64,000 bases of DNA from Paenibacillus faecalis (GCF_900289175.1 NZ_LT985747.1:3441624-3505623); one strand, 5' to 3'; counted from the first letter of the stretch, positions 26,897-36,248 are shown. The notes: generated from the letters alone by a model not told the origin. Program-made: numbers and translations.

Positions 26897-27871
26897 CTAC
26901 CTCTCTCCTGCCGGAGCCGAGGAATCCGACTGCCTGGAAATAATAAATAATGAGAACCAGATGAACAGGAAGCCTGTAATTTGAGCAGCAGTGACAACCT
27001 CCTGAAATACGATCCAGTTAATGAGCACACCTACCATCGGGAAGCTTAGCTCGGCTAGCGTTGCAACAGATGCTTTGGTTGTTGTCAGTCCTTTGTAATA
27101 CACGAGAAGACTTAACAGACCCGGCAGCAATGCCTGACCGATCAGATTCAACATAACCAAAGTAAAGTCCGTTGTTCCGGCCGCTGGCAAAGTCCACGTA
27201 GCTCCTTCACTCCATGTAATAACAGTGAGCAGCGGAAGCGCCAGAACGAATCGCAAAGACGTGACCGTTTCATATTTCATCTGTCCTACCATCAATCGTC
27301 CCATTACCGTCGATCCGCCCCACAGTGCAGCAGCACCAAGCGAGAGCAGACTGCCGACCTGCAAAAACTCACTCCAATGTCCGATCGGAATGGTAAACCC
27401 GAAGGTAAGTAAATACGTGCCGCCAAGCGCGAGAATAAACAGAATCGAAAAGTGGCGCGGCAGCTTTTCTTTAAGCAGCAGCCTAGCCAAAATAATGGCG
27501 AACAGCGGCTGCAGCTTTTGAAGTAACAGCACAGCGTTCAAGTTACCGTTCGTAAGCCCCAGCGTAAACAGGATCGTCGCTATACCCGAGCCTCCCCACG
27601 AAATAAAGAGCAGCGCCCCCACATGGCGCCATCCGAGGCTCTTAAACTCATGGCGGTTTTTCCAAATAACCGGAATGGCGATCAAAGAAATGATGATATG
27701 CTCAAGCAGTACAATCTGCGAAGAAGTCATATTTTTCAATAAAATGATGCGAAACAGCGGGTCTACACCCCAAAGAGCCGCACCGAGTACAACCAGCCAA
27801 AAACCGCCTTTAAATCGGCTTTTCTCCTTTGACGAAGAAGGCGTTTTAATCCTTGATCCTACATTTTCCAT
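26897..27871 (-). CDS. EamA-family transporter, probable riboflavin-type importer
   Basis: A 324-residue DMT-superfamily protein with ten predicted helices in two EamA repeats (about 25-160 and 170-310). Its role is read from context: a full FMN riboswitch lies directly upstream, and EamA/DMT genes under FMN riboswitches (ImpX/RibN-type) are known or predicted flavin transporters. It would import riboflavin or a precursor when cellular FMN is low. GAGGAG stands 8 bases before the ATG. It is a single-gene unit. A purely sequence-based call would be only EamA transporter. Confidence 0.85.
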   Translation of the reverse strand: MENVGSRIKTPSSSKEKSRFKGGFWLVVLGAALWGVDPLFRIILLKNMTSSQIVLLEHIIISLIAIPVIWKNRHEFKSLGWRHVGALLFISWGGSGIATILFTLGLTNGNLNAVLLLQKLQPLFAIILARLLLKEKLPRHFSILFILALGGTYLLTFGFTIPIGHWSEFLQVGSLLSLGAAALWGGSTVMGRLMVGQMKYETVTSLRFVLALPLLTVITWSEGATWTLPAAGTTDFTLVMLNLIGQALLPGLLSLLVYYKGLTTTKASVATLAELSFPMVGVLINWIVFQEVVTAAQITGFLFIWFSLFIISRQSDSSAPAGER

Positions 27872-27915
27872 CTTGCTGTCTCCTCACCTGAATACGGAGT
27901 CTTGCCAACAGAAAA

Positions 27916-27949
27916 CCCCCGTCTTCGACAACATCGGAAGATACGGGGG
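27916..27949 (-). terminator. Expression-platform hairpin after the FMN riboswitch
   Basis: CCCCCGTCTTC / GATACGGGGG with a GTTTTC tail on the minus strand, between the aptamer and the transporter start (27871). Preceding it, CCAC...GTGG could form a competing antiterminator. It is consistent with FMN-induced premature termination. Confidence 0.75.
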
Positions 27950-28002
27950 CTGACCAAATAAGCCTGCCACAAGCTAAAAAAGCCGTGGACAAACTCATCT
28001 TT

Positions 28003-28150
28003 GATCTTCTCCCATCCGGACTATACCGTCGGCCCTGGAATCTCACCAAGTCAGTCGCATTTCAATCGAAATGCGAGTCGCGGGCTAATGCATGTGCAAA
28101 AGCACTTGCCATTACCGCCGGTCAGGAATTTCACCTTACCCCGAAGATCC
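28003..28150 (-). promoter_or_regulatory. FMN riboswitch (RFN element)
   Basis: Read on the minus strand, all conserved RFN blocks are present in order: ATCTTCGGGG, GGTGAAATTC, GACCGGCGGTAATG, AGCCCGCGA, TTGGTGAGATTCC, GCCGACGGTATAGTCCGGAT and GGGAGAAGAT. P1 pairs GATCTTC (28143-28149 on minus) with GAAGATC (28003-28009). A variable arm (CGCATTTCaatcGAAATGCG) is also formed. FMN binding should switch off the downstream EamA gene. A TATAAT (minus, 28246-28251) upstream is a candidate -10 box. The rest of 28151-28384 shows no gene. Confidence 0.97.
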
Positions 28151-28384
28151 ATATTCATTTATTTTTATTTTGTATGCATATGTTACTAGCCGAAATAAGA
28201 ATACTAAAATTCACGCAAAATCGCTGATACAAAGATCACAATGAAATTATAACAGAAACATTTTCATGAAAATACAATTATTTTGCAGAAAACACGCTCG
28301 ATTTCTTATCACAACTCCACCACTAACAATTATATAGTAAATATCGATAAGTTTCCACTGTTTATTTTAGTTAATTCCTCTTCT

Positions 28385-29086
28385 TTACCTTTTCCCTTCA
28401 CGAATCCGCTCAAGCCGTTTATTCAATATTTTGCTAAAAAAATAAAATAATTTCTTTTTTATAAATCCCTTTGTATTGTTGTATTTGGCAAAGAATTCAT
28501 CAGGACTATCATAATAGCCAAGATCATGAGTAATCGAAAAGCTTTGAATATATGTGCTATCTCCCCGCCAGCAAAGACTGATTTGCTCCTTGTCTTTAAT
28601 CGATATACCGAAACCGATATACCCTCCGTTATAGCTACACAGCCTATCTTTCACCTGAAGAAAATAAGTATCGTCAATGATTACTCCCTCCAGCACCTGC
28701 CACTCATTGTTGAAATAAACCTCGGTCCATGCATGAACGATTTTACGGGGGGCCAATAAATAAACGATTCCGGTAAGAGCGCCTTTTTGCATCTTTTTAT
28801 CAATGTAAAAACCATGAATCCGGCAAGGAATGCCTACTCCACGCAGCAAAGCCATCAACAAGATGCTCTTTGTGTTGCACTGGCCATATCCGTCTTGCAG
28901 TACTTCGGAAGCAGGTATATCATCGCTTCGGTTATAGCCGAACTTCACTTCATTTCGTACATATTCATAAATGCGGTTGATGGTTTCATATTCTCCATAC
29001 TCTCTCCACTGTTGACGTTCAATCAAATGTTGAATCGAAGGATGGGTAACATCGAGCAATTTCGTTGCTTGCAAATATCGCTTCAT
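28385..29086 (-). CDS. Transglutaminase-like cysteine protease-fold protein
   Basis: A 233-residue soluble protein with a transglutaminase core. The catalytic Cys is in YGQCNTKSILLMALLRGVGIPCR (Cys near residue 69), the His in IVHAWTEVYF (near 118), and the acidic residue is likely the Glu/Asp in VLEGVIIDDTY. There is no signal peptide, so an intracellular peptidase or amide-hydrolase role is as likely as cross-linking. The C-terminal tail is basic (FFSKILNKRLERIREGKR). It starts 21 bases after the AraC-type gene and probably shares its transcript. Substrate unknown. Confidence 0.85.
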   Translation of the reverse strand: MKRYLQATKLLDVTHPSIQHLIERQQWREYGEYETINRIYEYVRNEVKFGYNRSDDIPASEVLQDGYGQCNTKSILLMALLRGVGIPCRIHGFYIDKKMQKGALTGIVYLLAPRKIVHAWTEVYFNNEWQVLEGVIIDDTYFLQVKDRLCSYNGGYIGFGISIKDKEQISLCWRGDSTYIQSFSITHDLGYYDSPDEFFAKYNNTKGFIKKKLFYFFSKILNKRLERIREGKR

Positions 29087-29107
29087 TCAAGATCACCCTT
29101 TTTTACA

Positions 29108-29908
29108 TTAAATATAAGGGTTTTCAGATGACTTGACTTGCAAATATCTGCTATTTTGAACAATCGAGTTCGGAGTCATCCCTAGTTTGTCTCTTACACT
29201 TCGGGTAAAATGCGAAGAGCTGCTAAAGCCTGCTTCCAATGCAGCTTCGGTTATCGTCAGGCCTTTAAAAATATAACGAAAAGCGTTCTCCAACTTATGG
29301 TGCAAAATGTAGCTAACCAGCGAAATGCCCATCTCTTCTTTAAATAAATGGGATAACCTGCTCTCGGATAAGTAAATCTGTTGACTGAGATGTTTGACCG
29401 AAAGTTGCTGTAAAGATTGCTGATCAATATAAGTTAATACCTCCTGAATACGGTCATCCAGAGCATGATCAAGAACAGTATCGTTCAGGTTTAAAAGTTT
29501 TTTGAAGGACAGCATGAACTTTATGTAATCGCTGGAAGAATGGATGGCAGGCAAAGTTCGAATAATCAATTGTTGCAATCGAGCGCCTTGATCAGCCGCA
29601 ATCACCGAATAACAGCTTTCCTGTAAATATGTTCGTTTCAACCGTTCCCCAAAAACAGATTCGGGGTTAACCAATACATAAAATTGCCATCGTTGCCGAC
29701 CATAAAGCTTATGACATGTATTAGAGTCGAGAATGATCCCTTTCACCGCAAGAAGCTGCTCTTCAATGGTCATAAGGAAGTCATGCTCAAGGCCGATCGT
29801 AATCTGAATATAATTATGGCTGTGATGATCTGTATCCACTTTATTCGTCATAAATGAAATATGATCTTTGCAGAAAAATAAAAGGAGATCATGCGTAGAT
29901 TGGATCAT
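29108..29908 (-). CDS. AraC family transcriptional regulator
   Basis: A 266-residue regulator. The C-terminal ~100 residues form the AraC DNA-binding domain (VKHLSQQIYLSESRLSHLFKEEMG, then ITEAALEAGFSSSSHFTRSVRDKLGMTP). The N-terminal part is a cupin-like or PocR-like ligand domain (HHSHNYIQITIGLEH) without enzyme motifs. GGAGG stands 7 bases before the ATG. It is cotranscribed with the transglutaminase-like gene, which may be its target; no operator was identified. Confidence 0.88.
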   Translation of the reverse strand: MIQSTHDLLLFFCKDHISFMTNKVDTDHHSHNYIQITIGLEHDFLMTIEEQLLAVKGIILDSNTCHKLYGRQRWQFYVLVNPESVFGERLKRTYLQESCYSVIAADQGARLQQLIIRTLPAIHSSSDYIKFMLSFKKLLNLNDTVLDHALDDRIQEVLTYIDQQSLQQLSVKHLSQQIYLSESRLSHLFKEEMGISLVSYILHHKLENAFRYIFKGLTITEAALEAGFSSSSHFTRSVRDKLGMTPNSIVQNSRYLQVKSSENPYI

Positions 29909-29934
29909 AAATAACCTCCTTCTTTAGAAGCTCG

Positions 29935-30477
29935 TTACATAGCTGCCCTATACTCATGCTGAAGAATCGCCATCTGGATAATATCATTCCATCCACCGTC
30001 ACGAAAGATTGCCTGACGGGAAATGCCTTCATGTTTGAACCCTATTTTCTCATATAAATGGATCGCTCGATGATTGAACGAAAACACTCTTAACGAAACC
30101 CTGTGCAAATTCAGCTCCAAAAATGCGTAATCCAGTAGCAGCCGGAGTGCCTCGCTTCCGTATCCCTTGCCCCAGCAGTCTTTTTCACCGATATCAATAA
30201 TGCATTCTGCATTTCGATTTTTGTAGTCCAGCTGAATAAGCGAAGTGATGCCGATAGGCCGATCGCCGTCCTGCTTATCCAGAATGATGTAGCTTTTGGA
30301 AGCAGCAGAGCCTAGAATCACATGATTTACAAAATCATTGCTCTCTTCCTCTGTATATAAATCCAAGGAAGGGCTGGTCGTTCTCATAACTTCAAGATCA
30401 TTTCTCCAACGGTTGTATATGGATACATCATTTGCATTCATCTTGCGAAACTTGATTCTTTCAGATGCAAACAGCAT
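29935..30477 (-). CDS. GNAT family N-acetyltransferase
   Basis: A 180-residue acetyltransferase of the RimJ/SpeG-like group. The acetyl-CoA loop is visible as IGEKDCWGKGYGSEALRLLL near residue 100, followed by HRVSLRVFSFNHRAIHLYEKIGF, typical of ribosomal-protein or polyamine acetylases. ATG at 30475-30477 is preferred (GGAGGG 11 bases upstream). A GTG at 30519 would overlap the TetR gene and put the tail of that gene in frame. It follows the TetR gene and is probably coexpressed. Substrate not readable. Confidence 0.85.
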   Translation of the reverse strand: MLFASERIKFRKMNANDVSIYNRWRNDLEVMRTTSPSLDLYTEEESNDFVNHVILGSAASKSYIILDKQDGDRPIGITSLIQLDYKNRNAECIIDIGEKDCWGKGYGSEALRLLLDYAFLELNLHRVSLRVFSFNHRAIHLYEKIGFKHEGISRQAIFRDGGWNDIIQMAILQHEYRAAM

Positions 30478-30502
30478 GTTCTTGCTCTCCCTCCGTCCTA
30501 TT

Positions 30503-31132
30503 CTAATCCTCTTTCCCACCGCGGTACAGCATGGACTGTAACGAGAACATCAGCATTTCCATCTGTTCATCTGCCTTTGTCAATTCATGCCCTAATCGAA
30601 CCGTATTCAGCACGATTCCATCCATGGATGAAATAAGATAATGAGCAATATGTTCAACAGGTACACGGGGGTTGAATTCGCCTTCTGAAACTCCTTTTTG
30701 AAAAAATGACGTCAATACCTCGACCAGCCTCTCATATCGCATGATCATGTAACTCTCGCTCCCTGATTCCTTGCGATGATTCAGCGACAAGAAATACTCC
30801 GCATTGGCCCAGGCAAGGGTCGGCTTGCCAGCGATCAGCTCCTCCTTCTGAGATAAAAGCCATCCGGTCAGCTGCTCCCAATATGACCGTGCATCATCTT
30901 CAGATTGAAAAGCCAAAGCACCTTCTTCATCCTCCAACCTAAGCACTTCCTCATATACATGCTCAATATTGTTGAAATAAGCATACAACGCCCCTCTGGA
31001 CACGCCTGCCGCATCCATGACATCCTGCATTGTTGCACCATGAAACCCTTTAGCGGTAAACACCCGTTTAGCCGCTTGGAGCAGCTCCTTCTTTTTCTGT
31101 TGTTTATATCGCTCGCTTACTCTTGGAGACAT
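30503..31132 (-). CDS. TetR family transcriptional regulator
   Basis: A 209-residue repressor. The N-terminal helix-turn-helix is typical (ATMQDVMDAAGVSRGALYAYFNNIEHVYEEVL, residues 34-65), and the C-terminal helical domain would bind a hydrophobic ligand. Its promoter carries the palindromes described separately, pointing to autoregulation. The downstream GNAT gene is likely under the same control. Ligand unknown. Confidence 0.92.
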   Translation of the reverse strand: MSPRVSERYKQQKKKELLQAAKRVFTAKGFHGATMQDVMDAAGVSRGALYAYFNNIEHVYEEVLRLEDEEGALAFQSEDDARSYWEQLTGWLLSQKEELIAGKPTLAWANAEYFLSLNHRKESGSESYMIMRYERLVEVLTSFFQKGVSEGEFNPRVPVEHIAHYLISSMDGIVLNTVRLGHELTKADEQMEMLMFSLQSMLYRGGKED

Positions 31133-31157
31133 CTGTTTCTCTCCTTTTTATAAAATA

Positions 31158-31204
31158 GACATTAATGTCGTTTTATGAAAATCATTATAACCGACATGAG
31201 TGTC
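31158..31204 (-). promoter_or_regulatory. Autoregulated TetR promoter with two palindromic operators
   Basis: GACATTAATGTC (31158-31169) and GACATGAGTGTC (31193-31204) share the pattern GACATNANTGTC. On the minus strand TTGTAA, an 18-base spacer carrying the second operator (ACCGACAC...GTCGGT) and TATAAT form a promoter reading into the TetR gene, so repressor binding would cover -35 to -10. The first operator lies just downstream. Confidence 0.75.
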
Positions 31205-31253
31205 GGTTTACAATGTTAAACGAGCTTTAAAGTGAGATAAAGCCATAAAAAAA

Positions 31254-31282
31254 CGGACTGCCTGTTTGACACAAGCAATCCG
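31254..31282 (-). terminator. Rho-independent terminator of the erm gene
   Basis: On minus CGGATTGCTTG pairs with CAGGCAGTCCG, followed by TTTTTTT. It stands about 50 bases after the methyltransferase stop. Confidence 0.85.
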
Positions 31283-31334
31283 CTATATTACACGTCTCTT
31301 ATCTCAAGGCCTTTCATGCTGTCTAACTGGGATG

Positions 31335-32174
31335 TTATCGCCTTCGTAATCTTGGCCATCGATGTGACTCCACATGTTGGATCATGGAAAGAAAAACTTC
31401 TCCCCATTGGTGCTCATTCAGCGTACATATAGCTGCGTTCCTATCCAGCTTTAAGGCTCTCGTCATTTTCGTAATCTGTGGAGATGAGAATACATTCCCC
31501 AATGCTGCCGAAATTGGCAGCCGAGGATCGCGCAAGGCATGAACTGCGAGTGCCATAAATTTAGCATGTTCCCGCGGGGGAAGCACCGGGTTTTTCTTTT
31601 TGCGGATGACCAGTACAGCAGATTCCACGCTCGGACGAGGTGAAAAATGTTCCGGCGAAACAGTCCGTACAATCTTCATGTCGAACCACATTCTCCATTT
31701 CAGAATACGGGGATCTTTGACCGATACCGATGTAAACCTCTTGGCTGCCCCTTTCTCAACGATGAGAACAGCGCACTTTAGAGGAACGCCCGGATAACTG
31801 AGCAGCTTATCAAGGATCGGCGTTGTAATGGAAAACGGTATGTTCGATACGATCACAAACGGCTCTCTTGGAAGATTGATCTGCAAAAAGTCTGATTGTC
31901 TTACCTGTACATTCGATATGTCTTTTGTCTTCCGGGCAAGCTTTTCAGCATAAACAGGATCGTTCTCGACCGCCAGCACCTTCTTGGATTTCTCAGCTAA
32001 AGGCAAGGTGATCGCACCAGTACCAGCACCAATATCCATAACGGTATCGTTCGAGTTTATATGGGCAAGCCGGATCATCTCCTGGACCAGCGGCTTATGG
32101 ATTAACAGATGCTGCGAAGAAAAGTTCGGCGATTGCGCAAACTTTACTCCACGATTTTTTTTATTTTTAAACAC
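31335..32174 (-). CDS. erm: ErmD-like 23S rRNA (adenine-N6) dimethyltransferase
   Basis: A 279-residue methyltransferase expected to dimethylate A2058 of 23S rRNA, conferring macrolide-lincosamide-streptogramin B resistance. Motif I is DIGAGTGAITLPLAE, motif IV is SNIPFSITTPIL; EKGAAKRFTS, WRMWFD and EHFSPRPSVESAV are as in the ErmD/J/K class, which shares SPNFSxQHL at the N-terminus and HxWPR at the C-terminus. The start is GTG at 32172-32174 (GAGGTG 7 bases upstream). Expression is probably controlled by the upstream leader peptide and attenuator. It stands alone, which fits an intrinsic chromosomal gene. Confidence 0.9.
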   Translation of the reverse strand: MFKNKKNRGVKFAQSPNFSSQHLLIHKPLVQEMIRLAHINSNDTVMDIGAGTGAITLPLAEKSKKVLAVENDPVYAEKLARKTKDISNVQVRQSDFLQINLPREPFVIVSNIPFSITTPILDKLLSYPGVPLKCAVLIVEKGAAKRFTSVSVKDPRILKWRMWFDMKIVRTVSPEHFSPRPSVESAVLVIRKKKNPVLPPREHAKFMALAVHALRDPRLPISAALGNVFSSPQITKMTRALKLDRNAAICTLNEHQWGEVFLSMIQHVESHRWPRLRRR

Positions 32175-32181
32175 AAAAAAA

Positions 32182-32280
32182 CACCTCATTCATTCGTATA
32201 TGAGAGAATGAAAAAGGCACAGAGCAAATAAACCCGGTTCATATCATAAAAAATGAACGGATATCAATGTTCTGTACCTT
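32182..32280 (-). promoter_or_regulatory. Attenuator leader of the erm gene
   Basis: Between the leader peptide and erm, the arms CTGTACCTT (32272-32280) and AAGGCACAG (32214-32222) pair at 8 of 9 positions plus a wobble, and the minus-strand 3' arm ends in TTTTT, so it looks like a transcription terminator. A hairpin (TGAACGG 32254-32260 with CCGGTTCA 32234-32241) nests inside it. A short stem (32190-32195/32206-32211) stands next to the erm GAGGTG ribosome binding site. The stop of the leader peptide is 4 bases before the 5' arm. Confidence 0.75.
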
Positions 32281-32283
32281 ACA

Positions 32284-32316
32284 CTATCTCAATCGAATAA
32301 ATGCGATGCAATACAT
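32284..32316 (-). CDS. erm leader peptide MYCIAFIRLR
   Basis: A 10-codon ORF preceded by GGAGG (32327-32331) 10 bases before its ATG. It ends Arg-Leu-Arg-stop. The R-x-R (+x+) motif is the known macrolide-dependent stalling motif of the ErmD leader class, which matches the class of the downstream enzyme. A ribosome stalled at the last codons would cover the 5' arm of the attenuator at 32272-32280. Confidence 0.8.
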   Translation of the reverse strand: MYCIAFIRLR

Positions 32317-32569
32317 ACACTCAAAGCCTCCATCCATATAAGGTGAGGTTAGTTTGGAAAACTACAAAAAACAGTATAACAAACCATTGATGTAAAAGGA
32401 ACTATTTCTGTCAAGAAGCAGAATTCAAGCCGTTTACGCAATACTTTCATTGTTTTTTCACAAATTTATCCGATCCCTGCTAAATTGCCGAAACTTTCCC
32501 TTCGCCCAAAGCGTCTTAATAAGTGAGGAAAATTATAACATCGATTCTTTAATGAAGGGGGTAAGGCGC

Positions 32570-35500
32570 GTGAGGAAATTTTGGGCTGCTATGCTAACAG
32601 CTCTACTTATTTTTCCTATGATATTCCAATCACAGGCGCAAGCAGCAGTAAAAATTAACATCTTGATTGACGGGGTAAGATTAAAAACGAAACAGGCTCC
32701 AATTATGGTGCAAAACCGTGTCATGCTGCCAATGAGGGCTATTTTTGAAGAGTTAGATGCGAAAGTGACATGGAATCAGAAGACGAAAACAGTCACCGCA
32801 GTCAGAGATGACACAAAAATCGTTCTAAAAACCAATTCCAAAACCGCTAAAATTAACAACAGGAACGTCAAACTTGATGTTCCAGCCAAAAACCTAAGAG
32901 GCACAACAATGGTACCGGTACGCTTTGTTAGTGAAGCCTTGGGTGAAAAGGTCGGATGGAATTCCAAAACAAAAACAGTATCGATTACAACCACTTCGGA
33001 CCGTGGAACAGTACCTGGCTACGGGATCTCCCCTGTCTCTTATGTTAACGCAAGAGATGTGGCCAACAACGGGGACGGACGCGATCTTCAGATCAGTTTC
33101 GCCAAGTCATACACAGAACCAAGTGTAGCACAATACCGGGTGATGATCGTGAAGGCATCGAGAGCATATGCTTTTAACCCTTCAACAGCGCGCATGGTTC
33201 AACCATCCAATTATTCTGTTGTCTTTCCAAATGGAACCGATCCATCCATAACATTAAACTCCAGCTCCCGAGACGTAGATGGGGATTATATTCGTGAAAA
33301 CCAGGCGTATAAAGCTTACGTACTGGCTGTTGGAAGAACAAACGGTGTATACGCGCTATCTTCCCCTTCACCAAACATTACATTGGCAAACACCAACGCT
33401 GTTGAGCCAGCTACTAATGTGAAGGCGAGCGATATTAACGATTACCGCGACGGGCGAGACCTTTCAGTAAGCTTCACCCGTGCACAAAGAGAAGATCTGA
33501 TCTCTAACTACAGAGTTATGGTTGTTAAGACGAAAGATGCAGGCAAATTTGATCTGGCGGCAGCCAAATCATTACCAAGCCAAAATTACACGACAGTATA
33601 CAAAACAAGTAGCAGCAATTCGACGCTAGCTACTACACTGAACTCATCTTCCCGTGATACTTCCGGGGAATATATAAGAAATGGTGTTCCTTATACTCTG
33701 TTCGTGATGTCTGTCAGCAACAATGAGAACATGTTAGCAAGTAAACTGTCTTCTGCTTCACCTTCGATCACACTTGGAACAGGATCTGCTAATTCTCCGG
33801 TCATCACTCAAGTGAGAGATGTGAGCGACTATGGGGACGGACGCGATCTGCGTGTAGATTTCACCAAAATGTCTGATGAATCACGTATCGGATCTTATCG
33901 GATTTTTGTTGTAAAGTCATCGGACTACCATAATTTTAATTTGAACCGAGCGAATTCAGTAAGCAGTTATAATTACACACAAGTGAGCAAGACAGGAAAT
34001 AATATTAGCTACAACTTATCCTCCGGAGCAAGAGACGTGGACGGAGCATTGATACGAAAACGGAGTTAATTACCGTGTGTTCGTCATGCCTGTTATTGTG
34101 GGCAGTAATTACGGCGATGTTCTCTCTTCCGCTTCAAGTGATATTATGCTAACGAATTACAACAACTCGTATGTCGGCTCTGTCTCCAGTCTTTATGTAA
34201 GGGACGTTGGCGATTACGGGAATGGTCGGGATCTGCAAGTCTCATTTAAACGTCCATCGAATGAATACAACATCAGCCATTACCGCGCATTCGTGGTCAA
34301 GTCGCACAAAGCGAATAACTTTGATATATACGATGCAAACAAGTTGTCCAGCTACTATTCCACAGACATTTATAAAACAGGGGGTAATACAGTTACCCAG
34401 AGTTTGTCATCCAGCAGTCGGGATACAGATGGGGACCCTATAAGGGATGGTGTCAGCTACCGGGTATTTATTATGTCGGTCGGCTACGGGAACTATTCTG
34501 GCAACAACGTACTGTCATCATCTTCTAGCATCATTACACTTAGCAATAATCATAAAGTTGATCCGGTAACCCAAGTGACGGTTACTGATGTAAATGATCT
34601 TAATGACGGTAGGGATTTGATGGTATCTTTCAGAAGACCTGCGGATTATTACAATATTGATCATTACCGAATTTTCGTTGTTAAAGCAAACGATCCTTAT
34701 ACATTTGATTTATCGAGAGCTAAATCAATAAGAAATGACAAGTATACCTATGTAAGCAGCAAATCTGACAGCACAATCTCACTGACACTTGATTCCAATG
34801 CTAAGGATATCGATGGAGACAAAGTTAAGAATGGTACTGATTACCGTGTGTATGTGATGTCTGTTGGCGGAAGCAGTTACGCAGGAAGCTCTGATCTATC
34901 CCCTTCATCCAAAATCATAAAGCTGGAAAGTAATTCTCCGGTCAAATCGGTTACAGGCTTAAAGGTAATTGATGACGGAGACAGAAATGACGGTAGAGAT
35001 ATGCTTATATCTTTTAATAAATTAGACGATGAGGATAGCATCAGTCATTATCAAATATACGTAGTGAAATCGGGAAGGAATTTCGATCTCGAGCTTGCAA
35101 ATAAAAAAGATAACTATACACATGTTCCTAAAAAAGGAACTGACATCAGTATCAGCTTATCTTACAACGCAACAGATATTGACAATGAAGAAATCAAAAA
35201 TTCCATAGATTATGATGTATATGTTCTCTCGGTTAGCAAAGATGGAAATCCAAATAACAATGCATTATCTGAAGCGGCACCTATCACGCTCAAAGGTAGT
35301 GAAATCACGGCTCCTTCGATTGTAGAAGCGAAGATTGATGAGAATAAGACAGGATTTGATATAACTTTTGAGAAGCCAAAAAAATCGGAAAATGTGAAAG
35401 AATATCGCGTCATGGTAGTACCTTCCGATGACACAAATCCTTTTGAAGTGAAAGATGCAAGCGATGTACCCGCAAATTATTATAAAAGAGTAGGACCCGA

Positions 35501-36131
35501 TGCTGCTGAACTAAAAGTGAACATCCAATTAGGTTCTAAAGATGCTAAGGGAAATAGCATAGTCACAAACACAAAATACAAGGTATACGTTTTGGCTGTT
35601 AACAATGGCCAGGGTGCTGGTGGAGACGCCCTTTCCAATCATGCAATAGTTGAAATTAAAGATCCTACAACTGAAACAGAACCAAATCCTTTGGCAGCAT
35701 CAAGTGTAAAAGTAGAATACATTCAAAAGACTAATAACTTGGAAGTAAGCTTTATACCTTCCAAGGATTCCAGCATTGTTTCGTATCAAGTCATGTTTAT
35801 TTTGGAAAGTGATGCTGATAGCTTCACTCTAGAAAAAACTTCTTCTTCTAAAACAGCTAATAACTTAACTTCGATGGAACTGACACAAGTCAAAGAAGAT
35901 GTAAAAGATAAGACAGATACTGAAACGGATAAACTTGTTAAGTATACAGTAGAAATGCCAAACAAGGATGTATACGGACAACAAATACAATCAGGCAAAA
36001 AATATAAAGCGCGCATCCTAAGTGTTGTAAACAAGGCGGATAAACTTACTGAGGTTGTAGCCGTATCAAAACCATCAAATGCTGTAGTTTTGAAACCTGC
36101 TGATCCCGCTACACAAACGATTTCAAAATGA
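32570..36131 (+). pseudogene. Frameshifted secreted stalk-domain protein with ~128-residue repeats
   Basis: Intact it would be about 1187 residues. A GTG start at 32570 follows AAGGGGG by 7 bases. A signal peptide (KFWAAMLTALLIFPMIFQSQAQA) leads to a copper-amine-oxidase-N (stalk) domain at about 25-145. About eight FN3-like repeats follow, the first six marked by a (G/N)DGRDL-type motif every ~385 bases, with the later motif YRxFVVKS and RDxDGxxIRNGVxYRVFVMSV. The reading stops at 34069 because 34057-34060 reads AAAA; removing one A restores RNGVNYRVFV and joins the frame that runs to 36131. It may be phase variation, decay or a sequencing error. No SLH or LPXTG anchor was seen. Confidence 0.85.
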
Positions 36132-36164
36132 CCTCCTTCTAAATGAGGAGTCCAACAGCATCAA

Positions 36165-36198
36165 ACAGCCTTCATCCACGGTCGGATGAAGGCTGTTT
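36165..36198 (+). terminator. Rho-independent terminator of the repeat-protein gene
   Basis: A perfect 14-bp stem AACAGCCTTCATCC / GGATGAAGGCTGTT followed by TTTTTT. Confidence 0.92.
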
Positions 36199-36248
36199 TT
36201 TCTTGCTTGTACACGCATGATATCCGGTCTGATCAACGACCAAAAAAC

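Noticed and set aside
32570-36131. Wall anchor (LPXTG or SLH) on the repeat protein
   Set aside because: The C-terminal region after the last repeat shows neither an SLH nor an LPXTG-hydrophobic-basic tail.
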